Positions 9,966 to 18,916 of a stretch of DNA of 18,916 nt are shown in pieces. The position numbers and the translations under genes are program-made. The stretch lies in NCBI GenBank assembly GCA_001598975.1, contig BBXU01000014.1, forward strand, positions 1-18,916, given 5' to 3'. Below the pieces are notes generated by a model. That model was not told the origin of the DNA. It saw nothing but the letters and a program-made list of their open reading frames with translations, and searched no databases. The stretch's first letter is position 1, and each line of letters opens with the position of its first letter. This DNA comes from Parachlorella kessleri (lineage: Eukaryota; Chlorophyta; Trebouxiophyceae; Chlorellales; Chlorellaceae).

Positions 9966-10673
9966 GATGAGCAGGGCTTGTAAGCTGTGGGGCGGTCCAA
10001 CGGTGGAAGATGCTAGCTCGCTGCGCTACATCTCGTATCAAAACATCGTATTAGAGCGCAAGGGGTCGTTATCACAAAATAGCAATGTGTCCCCGAAGCT
10101 TGATCAATACTCACAACGAGTAAGAAGTTTCCCTGTCGGTATGGAAGGAGTATAAGTTGATGGCAAGCGGGGTGATGATTAGGGGTGGTCTCCATAACTT
10201 CTCTGCGCGCCACCGGGGCAGCAGCCTGGGGCGCCAGGGTCACTAACTACAGTTTCAGCGTCCAGATACCTTAGGTACCGCCGACCTTCCTCCTGGCTTG
10301 TGACAGGTTTCACACGAACGACTGTGCCGAACTATGTGTTCGCAGCTCGCTCGTCCGCAAGGGTGGCTGCCCTGATCAGATGACGCCTGCCGGGCTGGAG
10401 TCTTCATAACCGGTCAAGAAACTCCTTCTTCGTCGCTGGAGTCGCTGACCCGGTTCACAAAAGTCGATCGGATATGCTGGTGGGGGTACCTCCGGCCACA
10501 GACGTCACAAGCTGGCTGCCAGCTATCAGCTTCGGTCTCCTGGTCCTGCAGCAACCAGGGCCATCTGGAGCATGAGGGTCAACAGCGCCCCTGCCAACCC
10601 AGGTCATTCAGTGGGTCACCCTAGCCAACAAAAAGCACAGGCCATACCTGTGTCCAGCCCAGCCCTCGTATAA
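9966..10673. other. Spacer between the TXNDC9/PLP3-like gene and paralogue B
   Basis: No gene, tRNA or repeat is recognised. It should contain the 3' untranslated region of the gene ending at 10674 and the promoter of paralogue B. The part around 10015-10180 is noticeably more AT-rich than the flanks. No TGTAA on the minus strand was spotted here by eye. Confidence 0.45.
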
Positions 10674-13078
10674 CTATGACCCATCCCCACCTTCTTGCAC
10701 TACCTGCCACCCTGACTTGGTGGTCGGAGGAGCAGTGGCACTTTGCGGTCCAGGGAGCACCCTCACCCCCACCTCATCAGAGCTGTCGTCTCTCCCTGCC
10801 GCAGCCGCTTGGCCTGCCGCAGTGACTTCAGCTCCCTCCTGGCGCAGGACTCGATGCTTCTGGAGCCAGAGCGTGACTCGCTCCTCCACAAGCGCCGCCT
10901 CCTCGTTTGTGAATGTTTCCAAGGCGGCTGAGCCTACCAGTGCTCCCTCACGGAAACACGCCAGCCCTGCATGCATGGAGCCGGGCTGCTAGAACTCATG
11001 CGGGGTGGGAGCCACATCAACCAAAACTTGCAAGGCAGCGCTCCACAGACGAAGCGGTGCCCCACACCTGCATAGGTCCGACCATGACCACACACAGTAG
11101 CACACTTAACCCATCCAATTTCTCGCTGCCCGTCTCTAGAACCATCGCGCATGCACCGATGTCTGCAGGCCAGTCACGGCATCTTGGATGCCGACATGAA
11201 CCGCGAATGCTTGGCATGGCTAAGTCTTGCAAGGCAGCTCCACGCAAGCTCTGGCGCGGTGCACGCGACCTTACTGGGAGCAAAGCCAGCGGGCGCACCA
11301 CGCCAGAACTTGTGGGGAATTTGCCTGCATGGAGGTGGCCTGCATGCCGCTGACCATGCTGGCGACAACTCCCAGAGAGACTTACTGATCAGAACCAGGC
11401 AAGACCCCAAGCATAATGCATTCCGCCCAGGCTCGCCCTCACCTCTCCTTTGTTCACACGACCTGCCACCATTAGCAAACCCACTCTGCTCTGGTCTTAC
11501 ACACAGCGCGTCTGCATACCCGCAAAGACAGGGGAACCATTCTCCCACTGGCAGAAGGTGCCGCCCACCACACCTGTGCTAGGCAGGCCCAGCAGCTTCA
11601 GGAGCTGCCGACCCTTCGACTGCGCCAGGGCACGTACAAACCTCGTGCCGCGGAATCTGTGAGCCAGCACTGCGAGGTGCTCATCCATCACATCACAAGC
11701 CTGCACGCATGCACGGGAGCATGCATGGCTTATCTCCCGCTCTTGGAAGCCAGCAACAGCGCACGAGGAGGCCCCTTGCCCACCACCTCTTGCAATTCAT
11801 GAGGCTTCTTAGCTTGCTCTACCAAAACACCAACTAATGCTGGCACTGGCGAGCGTCTGGAGTGTCCACCCTCCCTGCTGCAATATTGCAAGCATGTGGC
11901 TTATATCATCCCGTGCACCTACGCCTGTTGCTCGCTAACTGCGAATGCCGGCCATACTCAAACCAAGATTACAACAGCATTCAGCAGGGACAAGCCTGTT
12001 GGTTACCTACCTCACAGCCCTCAGAACAGATATGGCACACCAGAGGTCCTGCTGATGATGTAGCTGTCTCCTGCGCTGTTCATGAGCTGTAGCGTTTAGC
12101 GACTCCATATCCGACAGTAGTATCGGTAGGACAGGCAAGTGCCAGCAGTCGCTGGGGCAACAAAGACAGCATCCTATCTCCACTTTGTACCCACAACCTG
12201 CCACACTTACCAAAAGACACACCTTAACCACAGCTGCTCAGCCCTACATGGTAAGAAGGAATACCAAGCCTGTGTGGAACAGTGCCCCTGGAGCTCATCA
12301 CACAGTACTTGGAATGAAGGAGCGGCCAGGTCCTCGCAGTCGCAACGCACCAAAAGCCTAGCTGCCGGTATAGTTGTCAGGGTTCCGTTCCCCGCTGCCA
12401 CAAGCCTGTCCCTCTCCGCCTTGTGCCTGTGGAGCTCGTCCAATCTCACAGCACGGAGCCTTGCTGTGAAGAGATGAAACCAGGCGTAAGAGCTTAAGCA
12501 CTGAAGCAGCAAGACTCAGTGGGGGAGTCAAATGAATGCAGGCTTTGCAGGCAGCACAAGCTAGGCCAAGAAAGATGCAAGCCAGCTGCCATGTCCCTCA
12601 GCTGTTCGCACCAGGAACACAAATATGGAAGCTAGCACAGCAATAATTAGACGGCTTGGAAGAGGCCTGCCTGTTGCAGCGGCAATGCTCAGGGCTGCGG
12701 CTGCAACCGCACGCCACCACCCACAGTCACACAACCGGCTAGGCACCGCCTTGGGCCCCGCCCCGCCCCCTGGGCGCCCCACCCACCCAGAGTTGCCTCG
12801 TCTTCGCTGCCACTCAGGCTCGCGTCATGCTCCTCTGCTCCCTGCGGGGGACTGTGAGTGGGCGGGGTCTGTCGCAGCACTGCCTGCGCCACCTGCCCTC
12901 GCACGTTGCTCCTGTCAACCGCCGTCAGCCGAGCTTTGAGCTTGGCCACCTGGGCCTGCTCTTCCAGGTCCCTCTGGCAACAGGATGCTAGTGTGGGGTC
13001 GGCTGCAGCCTCCTGCAGCTCTTGGGCCAGGCCATGGTAAACATGTGCCGAGTCGCTGCAGCATGTCTGACTGGTCAT
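10674..13078 (-). CDS. Phosducin-like thioredoxin-fold protein, TXNDC9/PLP3 type
   Basis: Four exons with matching phases: 13078-12787, 12463-12309, 11700-11574 and 10966-10674 (TAG), 288 aa in all. Exon 1 is helical and polar and ends in an acidic stretch (SGSEDEATL). Exon 2 has the family's basic helix, RLRAVRLDELHRHKAERDRL, then GNGTLTTIP, matching the 'GHGEYxEIP' region. Exons 3 and 4 form the thioredoxin fold: CDVMDEHLAVLAHRFRGTRF, GLPSTGLACFREGALVGS, then LVEERVTLWLQKHRVL. There is one Cys at the usual site and no CxxC, as is typical of phosducin-like proteins, so it is not a redox enzyme. Family members act with the CCT chaperonin in tubulin and actin folding; that role here is inferred from homology. 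The start is the first ATG of the open frame, which extends upstream without stop to at least 13183, so a 5' extension cannot be excluded. The C-terminal tail is Ala/Gly-rich. Confidence 0.78.
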
Positions 13079-13266
13079 ATGAAGTCTGCCTTCAGTATGT
13101 ACACGCTTCCGATAGGATAGCCTAGATGGGCGACCAAATTCACCATCGAGCTCGATGTCCCTGATGCTTGTACTTTCAAACACGGCTGTACTGTGGGACT
13201 CCTTAGGCCTGCTCGTGGGGACAGTTCCATCTATTTCCCGTTTGCTTGGTTGTCTCGACTGGCAAG
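13079..13266. promoter_or_regulatory. Shared divergent promoter region
   Basis: Only 188 bases separate the ATG of the TXNDC9/PLP3-like gene (minus strand, 13078) from the ATG of the RSZ gene (plus strand, 13267). Both 5' untranslated regions and both core promoters must fit here unless the first exons are further upstream. No TATA box or other named element is claimed. The open frame of the minus-strand gene continues into this interval, which leaves its start slightly uncertain. Confidence 0.5.
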
Positions 13267-14781
13267 ATGACTAAGGTCTACGTTGGAAACATCAGCAGCT
13301 CGCTGACGGAGAGAGACCTAGAGGATGAGGTCCGGCCGCCCAGCGATGAGCTTTCTTTGCCGACTTAAGCACTGTAGTGCGGGTGGCCGCCAGTGCCGAG
13401 CTTGTCAGGCTCCCTGATCATCATACACGCTTGTTATGACGCAGTTTAGCAAGTTCGGTCGGCTCCAAGGTTGTTGGATAGCACGCAACCCGGCAGGTGC
13501 GGCCGGCGTGGAATTTTCTGGGCGGTTTGGGAGGCATGACGCCGGAGCGCAGTGTGCACACGGCAGGGTCCACCGTGTAGACTCGTAGACACTGATCAGG
13601 CCTGCAAGTCTGACGTGCTGTCGCCTGTGCTGGCGAGCTGCAGGGTTTGCCTTTGTGACCTTTGAGGACTCGAGGGATGCCGAGGATGCCATCGCTGCTA
13701 TGGATGGCAAGAATGGCTGGAGGGTTGAGGGCGCCCGCCCGCCCCGGCCCAGGGATGGCGGAGGGTACGGTGGTGGCAGGGGTTTCGGCGGCGGCGGCGG
13801 TGGCTTTGGTGGTGGGGACCGCTACGGCGGAGGCGGAGGAGGCGGGGGCGGCCGCGGCGAGCGCAGGTAAGGCAGCTAGGGCGCACCAGGCCAAGGCAGT
13901 GCTTAGTTGCACTGACCAAGCCTCTCGGCTTGTTTGGTGGTCAACCTGCGCTTAGGCCAGCTGGTGCAGGGCCGCTTCTGATGGTGGGGTGCTACCTGAC
14001 GCGGTGCACTTACGTTTGTATGCGAGAGTTCCAGTGATCAAGCGCCTCGCCTCGACTGCGCCCTTGCCAAGGTGTTCATGGCTTTTTGAGTTTGAGTGTG
14101 CAGGTGCTACCAGTGCGGCGAGGTTGGGCACTTTGCCCGTGAGTGCCCCCAGGTAAGCCCTGCCAGCTCGGAGACTTGCATGCAGCCCTGCCCTGTATCA
14201 GGCCCTTCTGGGCCATCTCTTGTAGGCGGCCTTTGGTTGCTGATGTTGGCCTTTCACAGAGGCCAATGACATTGGCATTTGTGGGCTGGATGCAGGGCGG
14301 CGCGGGTGGCGGCGGGGGTGGCGGCGGGGGCCGCGACCGTGGTGGTGGAGACTACAGGGGTGGAGGCGACCGCGACCGTGGCGGGTGAGGTTCGGAGGCA
14401 GCCTGCCGAGAGCTGCGCTGGGAATGAGGCTGCCATGTGGATCTCGCTCTTGCAGCTCCAGCTGTGCTTGGCCCGCTTTGGTAGTCGAGCATACTTTGAG
14501 TGCTGGTGGTGATGCTCCCTGACCCCGCCCAGCAAGGTGACATCCCAGCAGGGAAGGTGTGCGCCAAAGGGTTTTGTTACTGAAACCCAGGCAAAGTGCG
14601 CTTGCTGTGCAGCGACCGCGACCGCTATGACAGTCGCGACCGCTACGAAGGCGGCGGCGGCGGCCGCGACCGCTCGTATGACCGCTCTGACAGGGACAGG
14701 CCGGCCGAGAGGGGACCCGAGAGGGGCCGTGACAGGAGCCCTTACGACCGCCGCGATCGTGGTTCACCCACGTACGACTGA
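13267..14781 (+). CDS. RSZ-type SR splicing factor (RRM plus CCHC zinc knuckle)
   Basis: Six exons with consistent phases: 13267-13329, 13445-13496, 13644-13866, 14104-14152, 14296-14384 and 14613-14781 (TGA), 214 aa. The RRM is split over exons 1-3: RNP2 VYVGNI near residue 4, LTERDLEDE, FSKFGRLQGCWIARNPAG, RNP1 GFAFVTFE, then DGKNGWRVE, a signature of the RSZ22/SRSF7 group. A Gly-rich hinge leads to the knuckle CYQCGEVGHFAREC (C-x2-C-x4-H-x4-C), encoded by its own 49-base exon. The tail is Gly-rich and then full of Arg-Asp units (DRDRYDSRDRYE, DRSDRDRP) with few Arg-Ser pairs. The family binds exonic enhancers and recruits the spliceosome in the nucleus. The first donor is GAG|gtccgg, less typical than the others. 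The gene is divergent from the TXNDC9/PLP3-like gene and convergent with SMU1. Confidence 0.9.
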
Positions 14782-15247
14782 GCCTTGCTGGGGTCAACAA
14801 GAGTGGCCCGCCCAACCACGCAAGGTGTGTGTGCCGTTCATTGGTGCCATTTTGGGTGGGCGGGTAGGCGAGTGCCATTTGGGCTTTGTGGAGGCCTGTT
14901 GCTGCAGGTGTGGGGTGCGGTTCCATGCAAGAGTTGGTTTGGCTGGCCCTGGTACCTTGGTCCGCTTTGCTTCATGTGCCCCCGCACGCGCATGCACACT
15001 GCACGTGCTGATCCTGTGCGGCCAGCCCTTGCAGTTTGGGTGTAGAGTTGGCACTTCGGCTTTCCTTGTGTCGCGTGAAGGTGCCATGATCTGCACAAGC
15101 TCCAATCAGTCTTACTTTCTTGGCTGCTTGGCGTGTAGTTTGTCACCACCAAGAAATCTGGATGATGCCCGAGCAGCCAACGATACATGGCGCATCCAGC
15201 AGATGGAGTGTCTTGGGGAGGTCTTGTCAATCTGCAAATGATTTGTC

Positions 15248-15270
15248 GCCTCGCCTCGTCTCGTCTCGTC
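15248..15270. repeat. CTCGT/CTCGC pentamer run
   Basis: Short imperfect pentamer repeats in the 3' region of the RSZ gene. No function is apparent. Confidence 0.7.
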
Positions 15271-15527
15271 TTGCAAGGAATGATTCGCACGCTTACGGCT
15301 GTAGTTCTGCTGCCCAAGGTATGAGCAGGTCTTTGTCTGAGTGATGTGTGTGTATGCACTTTTGCCTGGAAGACTTGGTATGTTTCAGGGGCTTTGGACC
15401 CGCTTCTGCTTGTTATCACTGTATTAGTGACCCGAGTGCCCGTCTTCGTATCATTCCTTCCAAGGGAGACTGCTCAGAGGAGTCAGCTAGGCGATAGTTT
15501 TGTGATGACTCTGCTGGAATCGGCCGT

Positions 15528-15532
15528 TGTAA
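15528..15532 (+). terminator. Candidate TGTAA polyadenylation signal for the RSZ gene
   Basis: The only plus-strand TGTAA spotted in the spacer, 747 bases past the RSZ stop codon. It matches the chlorophyte polyadenylation signal and a plausible 3' untranslated length. Chance occurrence is possible. Confidence 0.35.
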
Positions 15533-16302
15533 ATCCTATATCCACCGAGGCGTCGCAAATGCTTCGGCTCGCTGACTCAGGCTTGCAAGTTATGCTCGTT
15601 CTTACGCCTTGCTGCTGGCCTGTGCAGGTCTGTCCAAAAAGCCCTCGAGGGATTGGAAAGCGCCTCTGCAAAGCTCCTCCCTGTGTGTCTGCACTCCCGC
15701 GCCTCGCCCCTGCGTCTATCCCAAGGGTCTGCCTCCGCCACAGCCTGCCTAGGAGCGTCACTGTCGCCATGGTCACCCCACCCCCTTGTTGACGGCTTCA
15801 GACCCACGGCTGACCTATGCGCCTTGGGGGTCGGCACGCGCTTCTCCTCTTCCTTCTGTGCTCCAGGGCAGCACGGCACAGCACAGCATGGCATGGGGCA
15901 GCTCGCGCGCGACCCCAGAAGACGCGACGTTTACCAGACTCATGCACCTTGTTGGCCAGGCGTGGGGTATACTCGCGCAGAATATCCGGGGAGGGCCGTG
16001 CTGACTGCAGCGTGTGTCTGTGTCATGGACAGCTTGTTGTACAGGTGGCAGCCCGTGCTTGGTAAGCACCTGCAGGGGAGGCATGCACAGTGTGCAGCCT
16101 TTGTTGATGGCGGCAGGCGGTCTGAACAAAGGGGGTAGGGGCGGACTGTACTGACAGCCTATCTCCTGGTTCCTGCCTTGGCTGGTGAGTGACACCTCGA
16201 CAATCGCATGTTAGCTCGTACGCATCGTACGTGGGAGTTGTTGGCAGGTCCCCCATGTTTGCAGGTGCAGCTGGTGTGGTGCAGGCCTTGGCTGCGCCAG
16301 GT

Positions 16303-16321
16303 GGCTGGCTGGCTGGCTGGC
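16303..16321. repeat. GGCT tetramer run
   Basis: Nearly five GGCT units in the convergent spacer. Confidence 0.85.
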
Positions 16322-16768
16322 AGTAACGGCGTCACGCCACCTGGGAAGGAGCAGGGAGCTTCCTGGGTGAAACAAGTTGGGAGTTGTGCGAGTTGAAGTG
16401 CGAACAGGGAGTGAGATCGGGGCTCTACTAACAGGATTGGATGCCGAATGCGTCTGAGTCTTGCCTGAGTTCTGAGACTCTCTTGTTGTTTGCTGAGGTT
16501 GCTGGTGGTGGCAACGGTGCGCTCGGGGTCTGCAATTGACCTTGTCTGACAAAGGAAACCTGACAGACTTCCTATGCACACAGCTATGACTTGACTGCCT
16601 TATGGTAGCAGGCTGCTTCCTACTTGTCCTCGAAGTTGGTACCTGCTAGTGCACATGTCAGTTTCTACTGCTCCATGTCATGCTGCGCAAACAAAACAAA
16701 GGTCCAGTTCTCAACCAAGTGGAGTCACAGTCCAGGAGACCTTCCTGGTTGGCCGTCAGCGGCAGGCT

Positions 16769-18916
16769 TCAAGACTTCCATGTCTTAAGTGCCCCGTCCT
16801 CGGCATACGTGGCCACCAGGTTTCTGTGTGGGTGGTGTGTGAGACCAATGGGCCCCTTCTCCGCCACCTGCACACCCACCAAGCAGCAGTCACCCTCATG
16901 TCATCAGACGTGCAGGACACACTTCCTAAGGTTTCCAGGGACCAATGAGTTGCACTCAGGGGCAGCCGGTGCATGACGTGCACAAAAAACACGCGTGGCA
17001 CAGCCGGTGCATGACATGTGACAGCCTCCCTTTGCCGCCGCCTGGAACCCATGGCCGCTAGCACCGCCCCGCTCAAATCTGCTGTATTTCTGCCACACAT
17101 CCCCCAAGGGCCACCACCCTGCCTACCTTCACACGTGCCCTGAGTGAGGCCTCCACCACCACCAGTGCTACCAAACATTTCCCTTGGCATGCACTCAGAG
17201 CCCTCCCAGCCCCCTATGGAACCCCCCCCCCCCCCCTTCTCCTCCCCCACATGAGCCGGGCAGCCCTGCCTGCCCCTGCCAACCTGCATGAGGTGCTCCA
17301 GCTTGCCGGTGCTGGCGGTACTGAAGCAGTACAGCACCCCGTCCTCCCCCAGGCAGTATGCCCACTCGCCCCGCGGCGACAGCGTGCACGCCAGGAAGTC
17401 GCCCCCCGTGCGCTTCCCTGACTGGAAGCTCTTCACAACCTGCGAGCGCGCGCAGCGGCAGCTGGGCCAAAGTGGTGGCAGGCCCCCTGGCTGACGTTGG
17501 GTAGATGCCAAAGACAGGCGGTTGGACGCTGCCCCACCAGCAGCAGATGCCCCTTCTGGCAAAGACAGTCCAAGTTCACTCATACCTACCCTCTCTTCGC
17601 GTTCCCTGCCACCTTAACCAAAGACAGTCCCTGCCGCTGGAGGAGGCATTTAGCCACCAGGTTGAGTGTATCAGCAAGCCAAAAGGCCTCCACGATCGCT
17701 GCGCCCCAGCTCCTATGCCCCTCTGTCCCTGCATGTATGCGGCCCCACACACCCGTCCCGCGGCTCCGCTGGTGCCCCCACACCCGTCCGGCGGCTCCGC
17801 TAGTGCCCCACCCTACCCCACCCCCGCGCACCTGCCCCTGGAGCGTCATGAGGTAGAGCGTGGGCGACCGCGTGCAGACCAGTATGTGGTCCACGTTCTG
17901 CGGGTACAGGTGCACGCTGTTCACCGACGCCTCGCCGCTGCTGCTGGCCTGCGGCGGCCTGCAGGGAGGGAGGGGCAGGCAGCAGGGGGCCACGGCTTGT
18001 GAGCTCATCAATCAGTGGCGGGCCCTCCCCTTGAGGCAGTGGCATATACGGGGGCTGGCGGGGTGCAGTGTGTGTGGGTAGGGTTGGGGCCCCTCAACAG
18101 CAGGGAGCTGTGGCGATGCTGCTGCCCGACAGAGCGTGAGGATGGCCTGCCCTAAGATGCAGGCACCTACCGCTGGTTCTGCTCTGCCGTGTGCAAACCC
18201 TCGTGGTCTCACAGCCCAAACGATGCCTCATGCAGCCCCCCTCAGCTGCGCCCCACGGTCAATGGAGCCTCACGCAAAAGCACTTTCTGCACCGAGCCCG
18301 TGCCAACAGCCCCTCGCCACCCCCTTCCCACCACTCGTTCGCCACACACCGCTGCCTAGGCCAGCAGTCTACCAGCGTGTCCCCCCACGCTTTTGGGCCC
18401 CGGCCGTGCTCACCTGAACACAAATGTGCAGTCGCAGGTCTTGCTGTCCCACACCCGCACGGTGGCGTCAGCCGACGCCGACACCACCTGGCCGCCATCA
18501 GGGGAGTAGACGGCAGAGTTGACGTAGGAGGTGTGGCCGCGGTACTCCTTTAGCATCTTGCCGCTCTTGATGCCGTGCACCCTGAGGGGGTGGGCAAGGA
18601 CCGTGAGCACCCTGCTGTTAGACCTAGTACCGAGACTGCCTACGATCATGTCGACATGAGGTGCCTTGTTCCTACCAGGTGGAGGGTTCCTCCCTGTACT
18701 TTCCCCCCTCCCCCTGTCGCTGGAATGCTGGTGGTAGTGCAATATGCAGCTGCACCGGTCGCTATCAAGCAGAGTGAACGCACCAGGCGCACACTGAGGG
18801 TCACACCCCAAGCCAGCAAGCTCGGCTTGATTGAGCCACCAAGCCATCCGCCCCACAACAACAAGGTCTCACCGTCCTTTCCCCTGCCCCTTCCATACTC
18901 ACAACAGGCACCCCCC
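16769..18916 (-). CDS. SMU1: SMU1-type WD40 splicing factor, 5' part beyond the window
   Basis: Supported exons: 18581-18414, 17958-17832, 17439-17284 and 16867-16769 (TGA), with phases 2, 0 and 0 at the joins. They encode the C-terminal WD40 repeats: [20 protein letters not shown], then [47 protein letters not shown] with [19 protein letters not shown]; and [19 protein letters not shown] ending in LKTWKS. This order and wording match the end of SMU1, the partner of RED/IK that acts in spliceosome activation and alternative splicing. The LisH/CTLH region and the first WD40 repeats should lie past the right edge. Bases 18582-18902 appear to be intron; gtgagt at 18902-18897 could be the donor of the next upstream exon, which is not confirmed. 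An intron here holds a 15-C run on the plus strand. Confidence 0.88.
16963..17015. repeat. 15-base direct repeat, 38-base period, in the last SMU1 intron
   Basis: cagccggtgcatgac occurs at 16963-16977 and again at 17001-17015. The two copies lie in the intron between the last two exons of the SMU1 gene. Confidence 0.75.
17222..17236. repeat. 15-base poly-C tract
   Basis: A homopolymer of C on the plus strand (poly-G on the transcribed SMU1 strand) inside its last intron. Its length is liable to sequencing error. Confidence 0.85.

Larger units (their letters stand above)
14782..16768. other. Two-kilobase tail-to-tail spacer (RSZ and SMU1 3' regions)
   Basis: This lies between the stop codons of two convergent genes. 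No conserved protein motif was found in either strand despite several open frames. It holds simple-sequence stretches near 15248-15270 and 16303-16321 and one plus-strand TGTAA at 15528. The content is best explained as two long 3' untranslated regions plus spacer; an unrecognised non-coding RNA cannot be excluded. Confidence 0.5.

Noticed and set aside
9966..10673. Possible tRNA or small RNA gene in the AT-richer spacer
   Set aside because: No cloverleaf, A/B box pair or snoRNA boxes could be found by eye.
13421..13919. Long minus-strand open frames rich in Ala and Pro
   Set aside because: They are antisense shadows of the Gly-rich RSZ exon; the plus-strand RRM and zinc knuckle are clear.
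15346..16138. Plus-strand open frames in the convergent spacer
   Set aside because: No domain, repeat or splice pattern could be recognised, and the codon pattern resembles untranslated sequence.

Overview
The window looks like nuclear DNA of a green alga, most likely a core chlorophyte of the Chlamydomonas/Haematococcus kind. The DNA is GC-rich and densely interrupted by GT-AG introns of roughly 100-600 bases. There are CAG-encoded polyglutamine runs, CA, GGCT and poly-C tracts, and plant-type protein families. This is inference from style and gene content; no species is claimed.

Five protein-coding genes can be rebuilt by following homologous motifs across exons and checking that intron phases agree. 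On the minus strand, reading right to left: (1) a SMU1-type WD40 splicing factor, 3' part only, running off the right edge; (2) a phosducin-like thioredoxin-fold protein of the TXNDC9/PLP3 type (13078 to 10674); (3) a PB1 plus Raf-like (TKL) kinase-domain protein (about 9965 to 3984); (4) a second, more degenerate PB1 plus kinase-domain protein (2872 to the left edge, where it runs off). On the plus strand: (5) an RSZ-type SR splicing factor with an RRM, a CCHC zinc knuckle and a Gly- and Arg/Asp-rich tail (13267-14781).

Genes 3 and 4 are tandem paralogues: same domain order, and four introns at matching positions and phases. Both look like pseudokinases. The left copy has lost the Gly-rich loop, the beta3 Lys, the HRD Asp and the DFG Asp. 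The right copy keeps the beta3 Lys and the HLDLKxxN catalytic loop but has Ala-Trp-Gly where DFG is expected. A short phase-neutral segment in the intron next to that site could encode an Asp-Leu-Gly motif, but its splice acceptor is poor. This pair is the most interesting object in the window.

Layout from left to right: pseudokinase A (1-2872), spacer (2873-3983), pseudokinase B (3984-9965), spacer (9966-10673), TXNDC9/PLP3-like gene (10674-13078), a 188-base divergent promoter, RSZ gene (13267-14781), a 2-kb tail-to-tail spacer (14782-16768), and the SMU1 gene (16769 to the edge). Two of the five genes act in pre-mRNA splicing, but nothing seen shows that the five form one functional system.
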